DNA of 64,000 nt from Jutongia huaianensis (lineage in GTDB: Bacteria; Bacillota; Clostridia; Lachnospirales; Lachnospiraceae). The stretch covers positions 32,535-96,534 of the forward strand of contig NZ_JACRSX010000012.1 in assembly GCF_014384985.1 (NCBI RefSeq). The letters run 5' to 3'. A program made the position numbers and the translations under genes. Under the pieces are notes generated by a model that saw nothing but the letters and a program-made list of their open reading frames with translations, was not told the DNA's origin and searched no databases. Of this stretch, positions 43,501-51,666 are shown in pieces (position 1 is the stretch's first letter; each line of letters begins with the position of its first letter).

Positions 43501-43789
43501 TATCACGGCGGTTCGGAGCAGAGCTTTTGAGGGCCATAAGAAGGTGACATGTATCCGGCTTGGAAGCAAGGTCAATAACATTGGGGACAGAGCATTTCGA
43601 AATTGTAAAAAGCTGGAGAAGCTTTATATCCAATCCTCCAAATTGAAACCGGAGGACATTGGCGAGCGCGTGTTTGAGAATGTTCCGAAGGACTTGAAGA
43701 TTTATGTTCCAGAGAAAAAGAAGGACGAATATCGGAAGATGTTCCGGGAAAAGGGATTGGGAAAATTAATTTCGGTTAACTCCATTTAA
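40517..43789 (+). CDS. Large secreted surface protein with EF-hand, LRR segments and repeat linker
   Basis: 1090 residues from the ATG at 40517 (AGGAG eight nt upstream). Signal peptide about 1-38. Residues 85-96 (DEDGDGKLSDEE) are an EF-hand/dockerin-like Ca2+ loop, then internalin-like leucine-rich strands (about 110-210). The middle contains two similar Cys-paired modules (CTHPSESVIHHEAKAPTLTE, then ECEDCGDCYTQ; and CDHPEDKLE ... CGDCGKCFEDE), which may bind metal. A Pro/Thr linker with 15-residue repeats follows, and a cationic BspA-like LRR domain closes it. No sortase motif. A surface-adhesion role is inferred. Confidence 0.8.
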   Translation: MKKFFKQRGKKLTAVATAFALLCTVGVLPENVRHASAAEETGSSQVEEQVPEEVPASGEGLALTRENFPDRVFRSYLQGYWKECDEDGDGKLSDEELQSLTIFETNVNQDDDSSPKIKSLRGIEKLKYLEEVKVYGNSIRGALDISDLSALTRLECGGNKITSIVLPEESRLKVLECSLDPITFLDLKGQTELEELACPMSSLKTLDLTNQTKLEWLNVGSSALTSLILPDHELIYGKECSTIMADLTQDYVDFNDSTVFPGFDLKRVQNIQLKKAGEEPEKLSMDTLKEKNFRIERLNLGDEITYTYNCAADPSKDPINIEFSLRVGAVSWRNPYPPASGEGLYPPEYEEDQKMYYASPLIKKLGDITLMEGWQWEEGTDTAKKIEAGKLTTAAAIYTAQDAYYYRSSKLNAEISIWGCTHPSESVIHHEAKAPTLTEKGNIEYYECEDCGDCYTQPDDFSSILSKEETELPILYLADDVESTESRIGYGQEIDERDIFKVKWNENSGITPVYIQSMEIENVIYQKDENADKEVISDNSGFIAYIPGAGSDISVSKEDPKKSLGGLCYYSEKGLPKPGKYFLDVALYVSASSSESEQAQRQKISLQRTIIIEKRKDTPGMPDASMKVPYTTNVVGQISLKENWKWASGDSEKALAVGEAVTVTAEYIGTDADLYENTVQEVIITRLACDHPEDKLELRNKKDNVCGNGYTGDYFCTQCKEIAKQGEMIPAHHDLTLVPAKAATDTMPGNMAYYVCGDCGKCFEDEGGTKETTKDKVTIPALGTPVPSVTPVPTSKATAEPSPTNHPAVTEVPTKEPVKTGTPATEIPTKEPVKTGDPATAVPTKEPVKTDNPATAVPTKEPVKTDNPATAVPTKEPAKTEAPTRQPVTTEPAPAPVTPDLPTPGQSMAPEPSQTPAAAAPAPTQTPQWTPMATSKLSQKKPARKGKLITDSKGNRYKVTSSNVKNPTVTFYSAKMTAKRVTMSRSVRIDGVRYCITAVRSRAFEGHKKVTCIRLGSKVNNIGDRAFRNCKKLEKLYIQSSKLKPEDIGERVFENVPKDLKIYVPEKKKDEYRKMFREKGLGKLISVNSI
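42944..43168 (+). repeat. 45-bp tandem repeats in the surface protein linker
   Basis: Five 45-bp units encode variants of TAVPTKEPVKTDNPA. Units 3 (43034-43078) and 4 (43079-43123) are identical at the DNA level, a sign of recent slippage or unequal exchange. Confidence 0.9.
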
Positions 43790-43825
43790 CTTCTAACATT
43801 AGATGGTTTACATCTATAAATGAAA

Positions 43826-43868
43826 AGAAGCCGTATATCGAGATTTTTCTTGATATACGGTTTCTTTG
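43826..43868. terminator. Bidirectional terminator between surface protein and anti-sigma genes
   Basis: AGAAGCCGTATATC (43826-43839) pairs with GATATACGGTTTCT (43852-43865) with one G-U pair. T-rich sequence lies on both exits. Confidence 0.75.
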
Positions 43869-43936
43869 GTATAACAGCTTTCGGAAGGCGGAATGCCGGC
43901 TTTGGTTCTGATTGTATCAAAAAGGATCGCAAAGCC

Positions 43937-45406
43937 TTAATCCATATATTCGAAGAATGGCAGGATGTTGGAAATATACCGGTTCATGATATCGGAAAAT
44001 TCCCTGAACTGTGCCTCTGTCTGACATTCGCCGTAATCAATGGTATAGGTATATCCGTTGTGAGATCCGATATAGATCATCATCGGGTTTAAATCTTCCA
44101 TTTCGGAACGGCTGAAGCTGCCTTTCAGACGATGAATGGTAAAGAGTGGCATCCTGGCACCGCCACGTTTGCCAATAAAGGTAACCGTGGATTCACTGCA
44201 TCCAAAATCCGTGTTTTTGACATCCTTTTGTTCCTTTAGTGTGACAATGGAAGCAACACTTTCCGGCAGTTCCACATAGCATTTGGCTGTGTTACTGCTG
44301 AGGCGGATGCGCTCATCATTTGTCTTGCTCTGGTGCAGCGTGATGGTGCGCCCGCCGAAGGTAACACTGGCAATGGTTTTGGTATCCACGATCTGATGGA
44401 AACCAATACGTTTGTAGCCTTCTGTTTTTTCGCTGCCCCAGCTTTCGGTCACAATGTCCTCATAGCGGCTGTCAATACGGCTGCCGTCAGTAAACTGGAT
44501 CATCAGACGGTCTGATTTCTCATATTTATTCCATTCCTTTTCAGTAAAATAGGTCTTTCCCTGTTTCGTGATCTTGTAATGGGCTGTCAGGGAAAGAGGA
44601 GAAATCGTGAGATCGGTCCAAAGTCCATGGGAATCCATAAGGGATATTTTTTTGTCTACTGTGATCTGTTCCGGCTCGGCATTGGTCTGATAATCCCATG
44701 AGAGCTTCCAGTCTCCTTCCTGAAGCGTAACAAATTTATTGTGTTCATTGCGATATCCAATGTTTTGCAGGGACAATACAATGTGGCTTCCGTTGATATT
44801 GACGTCTTCTCCTTCCCGGTTCACACCGCTCACCAGTAATGGAAATTTGGTGATACCGTTGTCCACGGCACTGCTGTCGATGTCATTGGCTGTGTAATCA
44901 TAGTTTGCTCCATCCTTGCCTGTAATGGAAAGATCTGTATTCCGGAATGTCAAAGTGTAAGGAACATCCTTTACACCGGAGGCGTCGATCACGGCATAAA
45001 ATCCCGACTGATCCCCAATGGTCTGTGTGAGATCCAGCTTAATTCCGTTGGATTCTGCGGATGATTCAACATTTGTAGTGAGTTTTTCGGCAGTCTGCTG
45101 TGATTTGTTGTCGTAAATATTAAAAAAGTTTTTAATACTGTCATCCAGGCCAAAGGCGGCAAATGCAGTAGCCCCCACCATACAGACAACGCATGCGGCT
45201 GCGGCGGCAGCCAATGGTTTGTAATATTTTCTCCAAAAAGACGGATGTTTTACTACCTTAGACTCTGCTTTTGTTTCCCCCTGAATTTTCTGCATCGTCT
45301 TCTGGTGGATCCGCTGAATTTCTTCTTCTGTCAATGAAATTTCTTCCCCTTCCCTATCCGCATGATACTGTGGCATTTCCTGTAATAAATCTTCTATATT
45401 TTTCAT
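43937..45406 (-). CDS. DUF4179-type membrane anti-sigma factor
   Basis: 489 residues from the ATG at 45406-45404 with AAGGAG upstream; a longer reading from 45478 would start in the sigma gene and is unlikely. The N-terminal 75 residues are cytoplasmic and start MKNIEDLLQEMPQYHAD. One membrane helix follows (about 78-100, Ala-rich, AAAAAACVVCMVGATAFAAFG in two parts). The long extracytoplasmic part is beta-rich with a DUF4179-like first domain (FGLDDSIKNFFNIYDNKSQQ region). Such proteins pair with ECF sigma factors. Its upstream sigma partner is truncated, so the pair may no longer work as a switch. Confidence 0.75.
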   Translation of the reverse strand: MKNIEDLLQEMPQYHADREGEEISLTEEEIQRIHQKTMQKIQGETKAESKVVKHPSFWRKYYKPLAAAAAACVVCMVGATAFAAFGLDDSIKNFFNIYDNKSQQTAEKLTTNVESSAESNGIKLDLTQTIGDQSGFYAVIDASGVKDVPYTLTFRNTDLSITGKDGANYDYTANDIDSSAVDNGITKFPLLVSGVNREGEDVNINGSHIVLSLQNIGYRNEHNKFVTLQEGDWKLSWDYQTNAEPEQITVDKKISLMDSHGLWTDLTISPLSLTAHYKITKQGKTYFTEKEWNKYEKSDRLMIQFTDGSRIDSRYEDIVTESWGSEKTEGYKRIGFHQIVDTKTIASVTFGGRTITLHQSKTNDERIRLSSNTAKCYVELPESVASIVTLKEQKDVKNTDFGCSESTVTFIGKRGGARMPLFTIHRLKGSFSRSEMEDLNPMMIYIGSHNGYTYTIDYGECQTEAQFREFSDIMNRYISNILPFFEYMD

Positions 45407-45467
45407 AAGGCACTCCTTTCTGGCTGCATTGAAATCCCCGGTTTCTGCAGTCTCACAAATGGCAGTT

Positions 45468-45875
45468 TCAGGCGACATCCACGCCGCACCGGATCAACTG
45501 ATATAAAACAGCATATTCCGACCGGCAGATGATCTGTTCCTCCACATTTTCCCCCGATACCAGCTCACCGGCGGTATCAATATCCTGTACAGGCTGTTTC
45601 TTTGCCAGGCTGCGCCGGCGGTTGAGTGCCGTGCGTCTTGCGATTCCATATAAATATTCTTTCAGTCCGTGACCTTCGATCAATTGGATCTTATCCTTGG
45701 ACTGCCACAGTCCCACAAAGGTGTCGGATACGGTTTCTTCGATATCCTCTTTGCTGTATCCGGACAATATGGAGCGGCAGATCGTTTTCACTGCGGATCC
45801 GTATTGTCTGATGACCAGCTCCATGCCAAGTGAAACGTCTTCGTTCAGGCAATTAAGCAGCTCCCGTTCTTCCAT
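45468..45875 (-). pseudogene. ECF sigma factor lacking region 4
   Basis: 135 residues. Region 2 is clear (DIEETVSDTFVGLWQSKD and the following GHGLKEYLYGIARRTALNRRR), but after the linker the frame stops at LYQLIRCGVDVA, where region 4 should begin. There is only about 60 bp before the next gene and none of its frames supply the missing helix-turn-helix. About 60 residues are gone, most likely by deletion. Without region 4 the product should not recognise -35 elements. It could still bind core polymerase or the anti-sigma factor. Confidence 0.75.
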
Positions 45876-45900
45876 TTGTTTTCCCCCTTTATCCTGCTCT

Positions 45901-45914
45901 TGAAAGATCTTTCA
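45901..45914. promoter_or_regulatory. Perfect 14-bp palindrome upstream of truncated sigma gene
   Basis: TGAAAGATCTTTCA, 26 bp before the sigma gene start (which begins at 45875 on the minus strand). A possible operator for the truncated sigma gene transcript. Confidence 0.4.
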
Positions 45915-45966
45915 CTTATCTATTGGTCAGGAAGCACTCAAATCACTCATATTATTTTAAAAAATA

Positions 45967-47298
45967 TCACGCATAATGATACTCCTGTCGTTTCCGGATG
46001 AGGAAGGTTATAGTGACAAACAGAGTCAGCAGCTCTGCAGTGGCAACGGACAGCCAGATTCCGTTGATGCCGAAAAAGACAGGAAGTATAAATACAACTC
46101 CAAGCTGGAATACCAGTGTCCGCAGGAAGGAGATAACTGCGGAGATCAGTCCGTTATTCAGTGCCGTAAAGAAGGACGAACCGAAAATATTGAAGCCGTT
46201 GATCAGGAAGGTAACGCAGAACAGACGGAAGCCGGTATAGGTCATTTGGAATAACTCTTTATCATAGCCAACGAAAATACGGGCGATCGGGGAGGCGATG
46301 ATCTGCGCAGTAATGGTCAGAAGAATGCCGCAGATGCTCACCAGAGTGAGACTTTTGCGGAACAGATTTTTTAACTCATCATGGTTTCCGGCTCCGTAGT
46401 GATAGCTGACGATCGGGGCACTGCCGATGGAATAGCCAAAAAAGACGGCAGCAAATATAAAGTTAGCATACATGATCGTGCCATAGGCGGCCACACCGTT
46501 TTCTCCGGCAAGTTTCATAAGCTGCAGGTTATACATGGCACCGACGATAGAGTTGGAAAGATTTGTCATCAGCTCGGAGGAACCGTTGGTACAGGCCTTG
46601 AGCAGAACTTTTCCATCAAAATGTGTTTTGCCCAGATGGAGGATTGCTTCTTTGCGGCGTGCAAAATAGAGTATCGGGAAGAAGCCGCCGATCAGCTCGC
46701 CACAGGAGGTAGCAATGGCTGCTCCCGCAATGCCCCAGCCAAACACGGCGATAAACAGGTAGTCAAGAACAATATTGGTGATGCCGGCGATAACGATTAC
46801 GGCAAGTCCAAGTTTTGGTTTTTCTGCGGCAACAAAAAAGCTCTGGAAAGCATTCTGCAGCATAAAAGGAGCAAGTGTGATAAAGCCAAGTCTGCCATAG
46901 ATCGTGCAGTTACGGAGAAGCTCACCATCTGCCCCCAAAAGCCTTGCCACGGCGGGAGTCAGGGCGATACCGGCAATACTCAGGAGCACGCCGCCAAGAG
47001 CGGTAATATATACCAGCATGGAGAAATACTCACTTGCTTTCTGTTTTTTTCCTTCCCCCAGAGTCTTTGCGACGATGGCACTTCCTCCGGTACCCATCAT
47101 AAATCCCAGGGCAGATAATGCCATAATAAACGGGGAGATCAGGTTGATGGCAGCAAAGGCGGTCTTTCCTACATAATTGGATACAAAAAGTCCGTCGATC
47201 ACCACATAGATCGAGGTGAAGATCATCATGATCACCGATGGATAGACAAATAATAAAAGTTTTTTAAACGTAAAATGTTCGGATAATTGTATTTTCAT
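45967..47298 (-). CDS. MATE-family efflux transporter
   Basis: 443 residues with about twelve membrane helices. Matches the MATE family: VYPSVIMMIFTSIYVVIDGL and FVSNYVGKTAFAAINLISP in helices 1-2, GYSIGSAPIVSYHYGAGN in the second half. It lies one base after the MarR stop, so marR and this gene form one operon, and MarR probably controls it. AAAGGA lies before the ATG. Exports drugs or metabolites with Na+ or H+. Confidence 0.9.
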   Translation of the reverse strand: MKIQLSEHFTFKKLLLFVYPSVIMMIFTSIYVVIDGLFVSNYVGKTAFAAINLISPFIMALSALGFMMGTGGSAIVAKTLGEGKKQKASEYFSMLVYITALGGVLLSIAGIALTPAVARLLGADGELLRNCTIYGRLGFITLAPFMLQNAFQSFFVAAEKPKLGLAVIVIAGITNIVLDYLFIAVFGWGIAGAAIATSCGELIGGFFPILYFARRKEAILHLGKTHFDGKVLLKACTNGSSELMTNLSNSIVGAMYNLQLMKLAGENGVAAYGTIMYANFIFAAVFFGYSIGSAPIVSYHYGAGNHDELKNLFRKSLTLVSICGILLTITAQIIASPIARIFVGYDKELFQMTYTGFRLFCVTFLINGFNIFGSSFFTALNNGLISAVISFLRTLVFQLGVVFILPVFFGINGIWLSVATAELLTLFVTITFLIRKRQEYHYA

Positions 47299-47299
47299 T

Positions 47300-47761
47300 T
47301 TATTCCTTTCTGCGGATATTCAGAAATTCATTCCGCAATGCGATATTATATTTTTGGTAGAGTTTAAGAATCTGCTCACATTCCTCGGAGGTCAGGGCAT
47401 CTAATGCCTTGTTTTCTGCTTTGATCACGGGATAGATCTTTTCCTGCATCACATGCTGTCCATCATCCGTGAGAAAGATCTGCATGCTCCGGCCTTTTCC
47501 GGGAACCAGTTTGATCCATCCTTCCTTCTCCAGCTTTCGGATGGAGGAGTTGATGGTCTGCTTTGGAATGCATGAGGTCTTGCAGATATCCCGCTGGAGA
47601 CAGCCGTCTCCCAGCATAAAAATACCGTATAAAATGTCAAATGCACTGTCCGACAGGGAGGTGTTGAGAGCAGCTTCGTGGTAAAGGTCATCCAGCTCCT
47701 TGTAGAGGTGGTTGAATTCCATCTGAATCTTGCTCATATATGGTTTTGAGGGTGTTTTCAT
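47300..47761 (-). CDS. MarR-family transcriptional regulator
   Basis: 153 residues. An ATG at 47770 would sit directly on the ribosome site, so the ATG at 47761 with AAAGG eight nt upstream is preferred. Central winged helix-turn-helix: YGIFMLGDGCLQRDICKTS, IPKQTINSSIRKLEKEGWI, with the wing KLVPGKGRSMQIFLTDDG. MarR proteins repress drug-efflux or stress genes until a ligand releases them. Its own promoter carries two direct repeats that are good operator candidates. Confidence 0.9.
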   Translation of the reverse strand: MKTPSKPYMSKIQMEFNHLYKELDDLYHEAALNTSLSDSAFDILYGIFMLGDGCLQRDICKTSCIPKQTINSSIRKLEKEGWIKLVPGKGRSMQIFLTDDGQHVMQEKIYPVIKAENKALDALTSEECEQILKLYQKYNIALRNEFLNIRRKE

Positions 47762-47783
47762 ATGCACCATCCTTTCTGAAATA

Positions 47784-47837
47784 AGTCTGATTTCGTACTT
47801 GAGAATATATTATAGTCCGATTTCGTACTCACGTCAA
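47784..47837 (-). promoter_or_regulatory. marR-MATE promoter with two MarR-type operators
   Basis: On the minus strand: TTGACG (47837-47832), 17-nt spacer and a perfect TATAAT (47814-47809). AGTCTGATTTCGTACTT (47784-47800) and AGTCCGATTTCGTACTC (47814-47830) are direct repeats 30 bp apart. One fills the -35/-10 spacer and the other covers the start-site region. Each is a partial palindrome (AGTNCG...CGNACT), as expected for a MarR dimer. Confidence 0.8.
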
Positions 47838-47946
47838 GAGGGGGCAAATTTCCCCGGATTCCCTGTGCTTTTTTCTTGCTATCTTTATGCTGAAATGGTA
47901 CTATTATCTTTGGATAAAATTTAAGATAAGAGGTACAGTAAAAACT

Positions 47947-49362
47947 ATGAAAAATTCAAATGAACCAATTTACGATGCACGTAAACTTGGAATTCCCAAA
48001 ATGATGATCTTGGGAATCCAGCACATGTTTGCCATGTTTGGTGCGACTATCCTTGTACCGATTCTTGTGGCAGGCTATTTCCAGGAGGCATGTGGTGAGC
48101 CGCTGTCCCGTGGACTGACGGTTTCTGTTACTTTGTTCTGTGCCGGATTTGGTACACTGATCTTTCATCTCTGTTCCAGATTTAAGGTGCCGGCATTCTT
48201 AGGTTCTTCCTTTGCATTCCTCGGTGGATTTTATACCGTGGCAAATCTGAAGGATGGAATTTATGCCAATATGAATGTCAACGATAAGGTGGCATATGCC
48301 TGTGGCGGCATTGTGATAGCCGGATTGTTATATCTTGTGGTTGCCCTGATCTTTAAGCTTGTGGGTGTCAACCGTGTAATGAAATTCCTTCCACCGGTTG
48401 TTACGGGACCGATCATTATCTGCATCGGACTGTCTCTGGCGCCATCAGCAGTAAGTAACGCTTCCACCAACTGGCTGATCGCATTTGTGGCATTGGCCGT
48501 GATCATTATTTTTAATATCTGGGGCAAGGGCATGTTCAAGATCATTCCGATTCTGATGGGTGTCCTGATCTCCTATGTATTCGCATTGATCCTGAATGCC
48601 TGCGGTGTTACAAATCCGGATGGCTCTGCCATTTTGAATTTTGCTTCTGTGTCTTCTGCAAAATGGGTTGGACTTCCGCCATTCCAGATCTGTAAGTTTG
48701 ATGTAACGGCGATTCTTGTTATGGCGCCGATCGCCATTGCTACCATGATGGAGCATGTGGGTGATATGTCCGCAATTTCGGCCACAGTCGGTAAGAATTA
48801 TATTGAAGATCCCGGTCTTCACCGTACTCTGATGGGAGACGGTATTGCCACTGCATTTGCAGGCTTTATCGGTGGTCCTGCTAATACAACATATGGAGAG
48901 AATACCGGAGTGCTGGAGCTTTCCAAGGTATATGATCCGAGAGTGATCCGTATCGCAGCGGCACTTGCGATCGTTCTTTCCTTTATTCCAAAGTTCTCTG
49001 CTATTATTTCAACGATGCCATCGGCGATCATCGGAGGCGTATCCTTTATGCTTTACGGTATGATCTCAGCTATCGGTGTTCGAAATGTCGTAGAAAACAG
49101 GGTTGATCTGACAAAATCAAGAAACCTGATCATTGCAGGTGTTATCTTTGTATGTGGTCTGGGCTTTTCCGACGGACTTACCTTTCATGTAGCAGGTACA
49201 TCTGTTACGTTGACTGCTCTGGCGGTTGCAGCTATCGCCGGTATCCTTCTCAATGCGATCCTGCCGGGCAATGATTACAGCTTTGGCAAGCATCCGGAGG
49301 GAGACAGAAGCCGTGGCGTTTATGTGATGAACAGCGATGACGAGACAGAGGACGAGGAGTAA
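47947..49362 (+). CDS. uraA: Uracil permease (NCS2 family)
   Basis: 471 residues from the ATG at 47947 (AGAGG upstream). About 14 membrane helices. The UraA signature is visible: MILGIQHMFAMFGATILVPIL at the N-terminus and the substrate-binding region MMEHVGDMSAI with GPANTTYGENTGVL. It imports uracil with H+. upp follows in the same direction after 117 bp, forming a uracil uptake and salvage pair. PyrR-type leader elements were not clearly seen. Confidence 0.92.
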   Translation: MKNSNEPIYDARKLGIPKMMILGIQHMFAMFGATILVPILVAGYFQEACGEPLSRGLTVSVTLFCAGFGTLIFHLCSRFKVPAFLGSSFAFLGGFYTVANLKDGIYANMNVNDKVAYACGGIVIAGLLYLVVALIFKLVGVNRVMKFLPPVVTGPIIICIGLSLAPSAVSNASTNWLIAFVALAVIIIFNIWGKGMFKIIPILMGVLISYVFALILNACGVTNPDGSAILNFASVSSAKWVGLPPFQICKFDVTAILVMAPIAIATMMEHVGDMSAISATVGKNYIEDPGLHRTLMGDGIATAFAGFIGGPANTTYGENTGVLELSKVYDPRVIRIAAALAIVLSFIPKFSAIISTMPSAIIGGVSFMLYGMISAIGVRNVVENRVDLTKSRNLIIAGVIFVCGLGFSDGLTFHVAGTSVTLTALAVAAIAGILLNAILPGNDYSFGKHPEGDRSRGVYVMNSDDETEDEE

Positions 49363-49479
49363 CAGCTCCGATTATTGTACCGCTCCGGTGGTAATAATAA
49401 AGTATAAAATATTTTTGTGCTTTTAATAAAACAAAACATAATTTCGTGATTTTATATAAATAACAGAAAGGAAGATACT

Positions 49480-50118
49480 ATGATCAAATCAGAAAATATT
49501 GTTATTTTTGAGCACCCGTTAATTCAGCATAAAATTTCTCTTTTGAGAGATAAGGCAACAGGAACCAATGAATTCCGTAAGCTGGTTGATGAGATCGCAA
49601 TGCTGGAAGGTTTTGAGGCACTTTCTGACCTGCCGGTAGAGGATGTGGAGATCGAGACACCGATCGAGAAGTGCAAGACACCGATGATCGCCGGCCGTAA
49701 GCTTGCTGTTGTGCCGATCCTTCGTGCCGGTCTCGGTATGGTATCCGGTATTCTGGCTCTGGTTCCAAACGCAAAGGTGGGTCATATCGGAATGTATCGT
49801 GATGAGGAGACGCATCAGCCACAGGAATATTACTGTAAGCTGCCGGATCCTATCGAGGAGAGATTGATCGTTGTCTGTGACCCGATGCTGGCAACCGGTG
49901 GTTCTGCTGTTGATGCTATCGACCAGATCAAAAAGCACGGCGGCAAAAATATCAAATTTATGTGTATTATCGCAGCTCCGGAGGGACTGGAGAAGCTTCA
50001 TAAAGCACATCCGGATGTGCAGATCTATGTGGGTCATCTGGACCGTCAGCTCAATGAGGATGCTTATATCTGTCCGGGTCTTGGAGATGCCGGCGACCGT
50101 ATTTTCGGTACGAAATAA
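49480..50118 (+). CDS. upp: Uracil phosphoribosyltransferase
   Basis: 212 residues. It converts uracil and PRPP to UMP. Visible motifs: [10 protein letters not shown], the PRPP loop [17 protein letters not shown] and the C-terminal [14 protein letters not shown] that closes over uracil. Length and residues are standard. AGAAAGGAAG upstream of the ATG gives a good ribosome site. Confidence 0.97.
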   Translation: MIKSENIVIFEHPLIQHKISLLRDKATGTNEFRKLVDEIAMLEGFEALSDLPVEDVEIETPIEKCKTPMIAGRKLAVVPILRAGLGMVSGILALVPNAKVGHIGMYRDEETHQPQEYYCKLPDPIEERLIVVCDPMLATGGSAVDAIDQIKKHGGKNIKFMCIIAAPEGLEKLHKAHPDVQIYVGHLDRQLNEDAYICPGLGDAGDRIFGTK

Positions 50119-50120
50119 TA

Positions 50121-51497
50121 TTATCCTTGTTCCTTCATCTGTCGAAGCTCCGGCAGAATGGTTGCAAGCATAACGACAAAACAAAGCGTGCCGCCGATCA
50201 CATTGGAGACCGGTTCCGCAAGGAAAACTCCGTTGGTGCCTAGATGAAATGTGTAGGGCAGCAGATAGGTCAGCGGCACGACAATAATAACCTTACGAAG
50301 CAGGGAGAAGAAAATCGCCTGCTTCTTTTTATTGAGGGATTTAAAAATGGTCTGACCCGTATATTGGAGAAGCATAAAGATAAAAGCAGCGAAATACAGC
50401 TTCATAGCGGGAACAGCATCCTTCCAAAGCTCCTGGTCGGAACTGAAAATGTGGATCAGGAAACGCGGTTTGGTCAGGATCAATCCCCACATCAGGACAG
50501 AATAGACCAATGCCATGATTCCCATGGTCATGGCGGCACGGATCACGCGGTCCGGGCGGCGGGCTCCGTAATTATAGCTGATGATGGGAGAGGAGCCTTC
50601 GGTGATGGCAAGAATTGGTGTCTCAACCATCTGCCGGACACTGGAAATGATCGTCATGACAGAAACATACAGATCTCCGCCGGTATGGGAGAGAACATTA
50701 TTACAGCAGATGGAAACAAGGCTGTTGGTAAGCTGCATTACGAAGCCGGAGGTTCCGAGGCTGACAATATTTTTGGCGTATTGCCAGGAGCCGGGCAGTT
50801 CTTTATGCTGTAGCAGACGAACCCGGATCTCGGCCTTTTTCATCAGGAAAGATAATACAAATCCGGCAGAAAGGCATTGCGAGATCACGGTTGCAATGGC
50901 GGCGCCTTTGATGCCAAGATGCAATGCGAAGATAAAGATAGGATCTAAAATGAGATTGGCAACGGCACCGATGGTAATGGAAAGCATACCGGTGGTTGCA
51001 TAGCCCTGTGCATTGATAAAGGGGTTTAATCCCGTGGCAGCCATGGAGGGAAAGGTGCCCAGCAGATAGATCATCATATAAGGGCAGACATATACCAGGG
51101 CGGCCTCGGAAGCCCCAAAAAGCTTCAGCAAAGGTTCGGCAAATACAAGACCAAGGATCGTTAAAAGAACAGCACATCCACACAGCATAGTATAAGAGGT
51201 GTTCATGATCCTTCCGGCCTTCCGGTCATGACCCATACCCCGCTGGATTGCGAAAAGCGGGGCACCACCACCGCCCAACAGATTGCTGAATGCAGTTATG
51301 ATAATGATCACAGGGAAGCACAGACCAACTGCACCGAGGGCGGTGCTGCCGATGCCAGGAATCCGTGCGATATAGATGCGGTCCACAATGTTGTACAGCA
51401 GGCTCAGTACCTGCGCTGCCAGCATAGGAACCGCTGCGTTAATAATATTGCCGGTGATAGTACCGTTTTCAAAATCTATTTGTTTCATATCAGTCAT
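50121..51497 (-). CDS. MATE-family efflux transporter
   Basis: About 458 residues from an ATG at 51497-51495 with AAAGG just upstream. MATE layout: AQVLSLLYNIVDRIYIARIPG in the first helices, LGGGGAPLFAIQRGMGHDRKAG, and in the second half SPIISYNYGARRPDRVIRA. Its end is 3 bp from the stop of upp on the opposite strand. Substrate unknown. Confidence 0.9.
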   Translation of the reverse strand: MTDMKQIDFENGTITGNIINAAVPMLAAQVLSLLYNIVDRIYIARIPGIGSTALGAVGLCFPVIIIITAFSNLLGGGGAPLFAIQRGMGHDRKAGRIMNTSYTMLCGCAVLLTILGLVFAEPLLKLFGASEAALVYVCPYMMIYLLGTFPSMAATGLNPFINAQGYATTGMLSITIGAVANLILDPIFIFALHLGIKGAAIATVISQCLSAGFVLSFLMKKAEIRVRLLQHKELPGSWQYAKNIVSLGTSGFVMQLTNSLVSICCNNVLSHTGGDLYVSVMTIISSVRQMVETPILAITEGSSPIISYNYGARRPDRVIRAAMTMGIMALVYSVLMWGLILTKPRFLIHIFSSDQELWKDAVPAMKLYFAAFIFMLLQYTGQTIFKSLNKKKQAIFFSLLRKVIIVVPLTYLLPYTFHLGTNGVFLAEPVSNVIGGTLCFVVMLATILPELRQMKEQG

Positions 51498-51666
51498 CAA
51501 ACCTTTCAAAAAGTCTGTCAATGCTAAGGGGAAGACGAATGTAATTGCAAAGTAAAGTATAGTCACTTTTTACCAGAAATTCAACTGATCCGGGGATTGG
51601 CTTGAAAAAATGCACAAAACTGGTAAAATGGACAAAAAGAAAATGCGGAAACCGGAGGAAAAGCCG

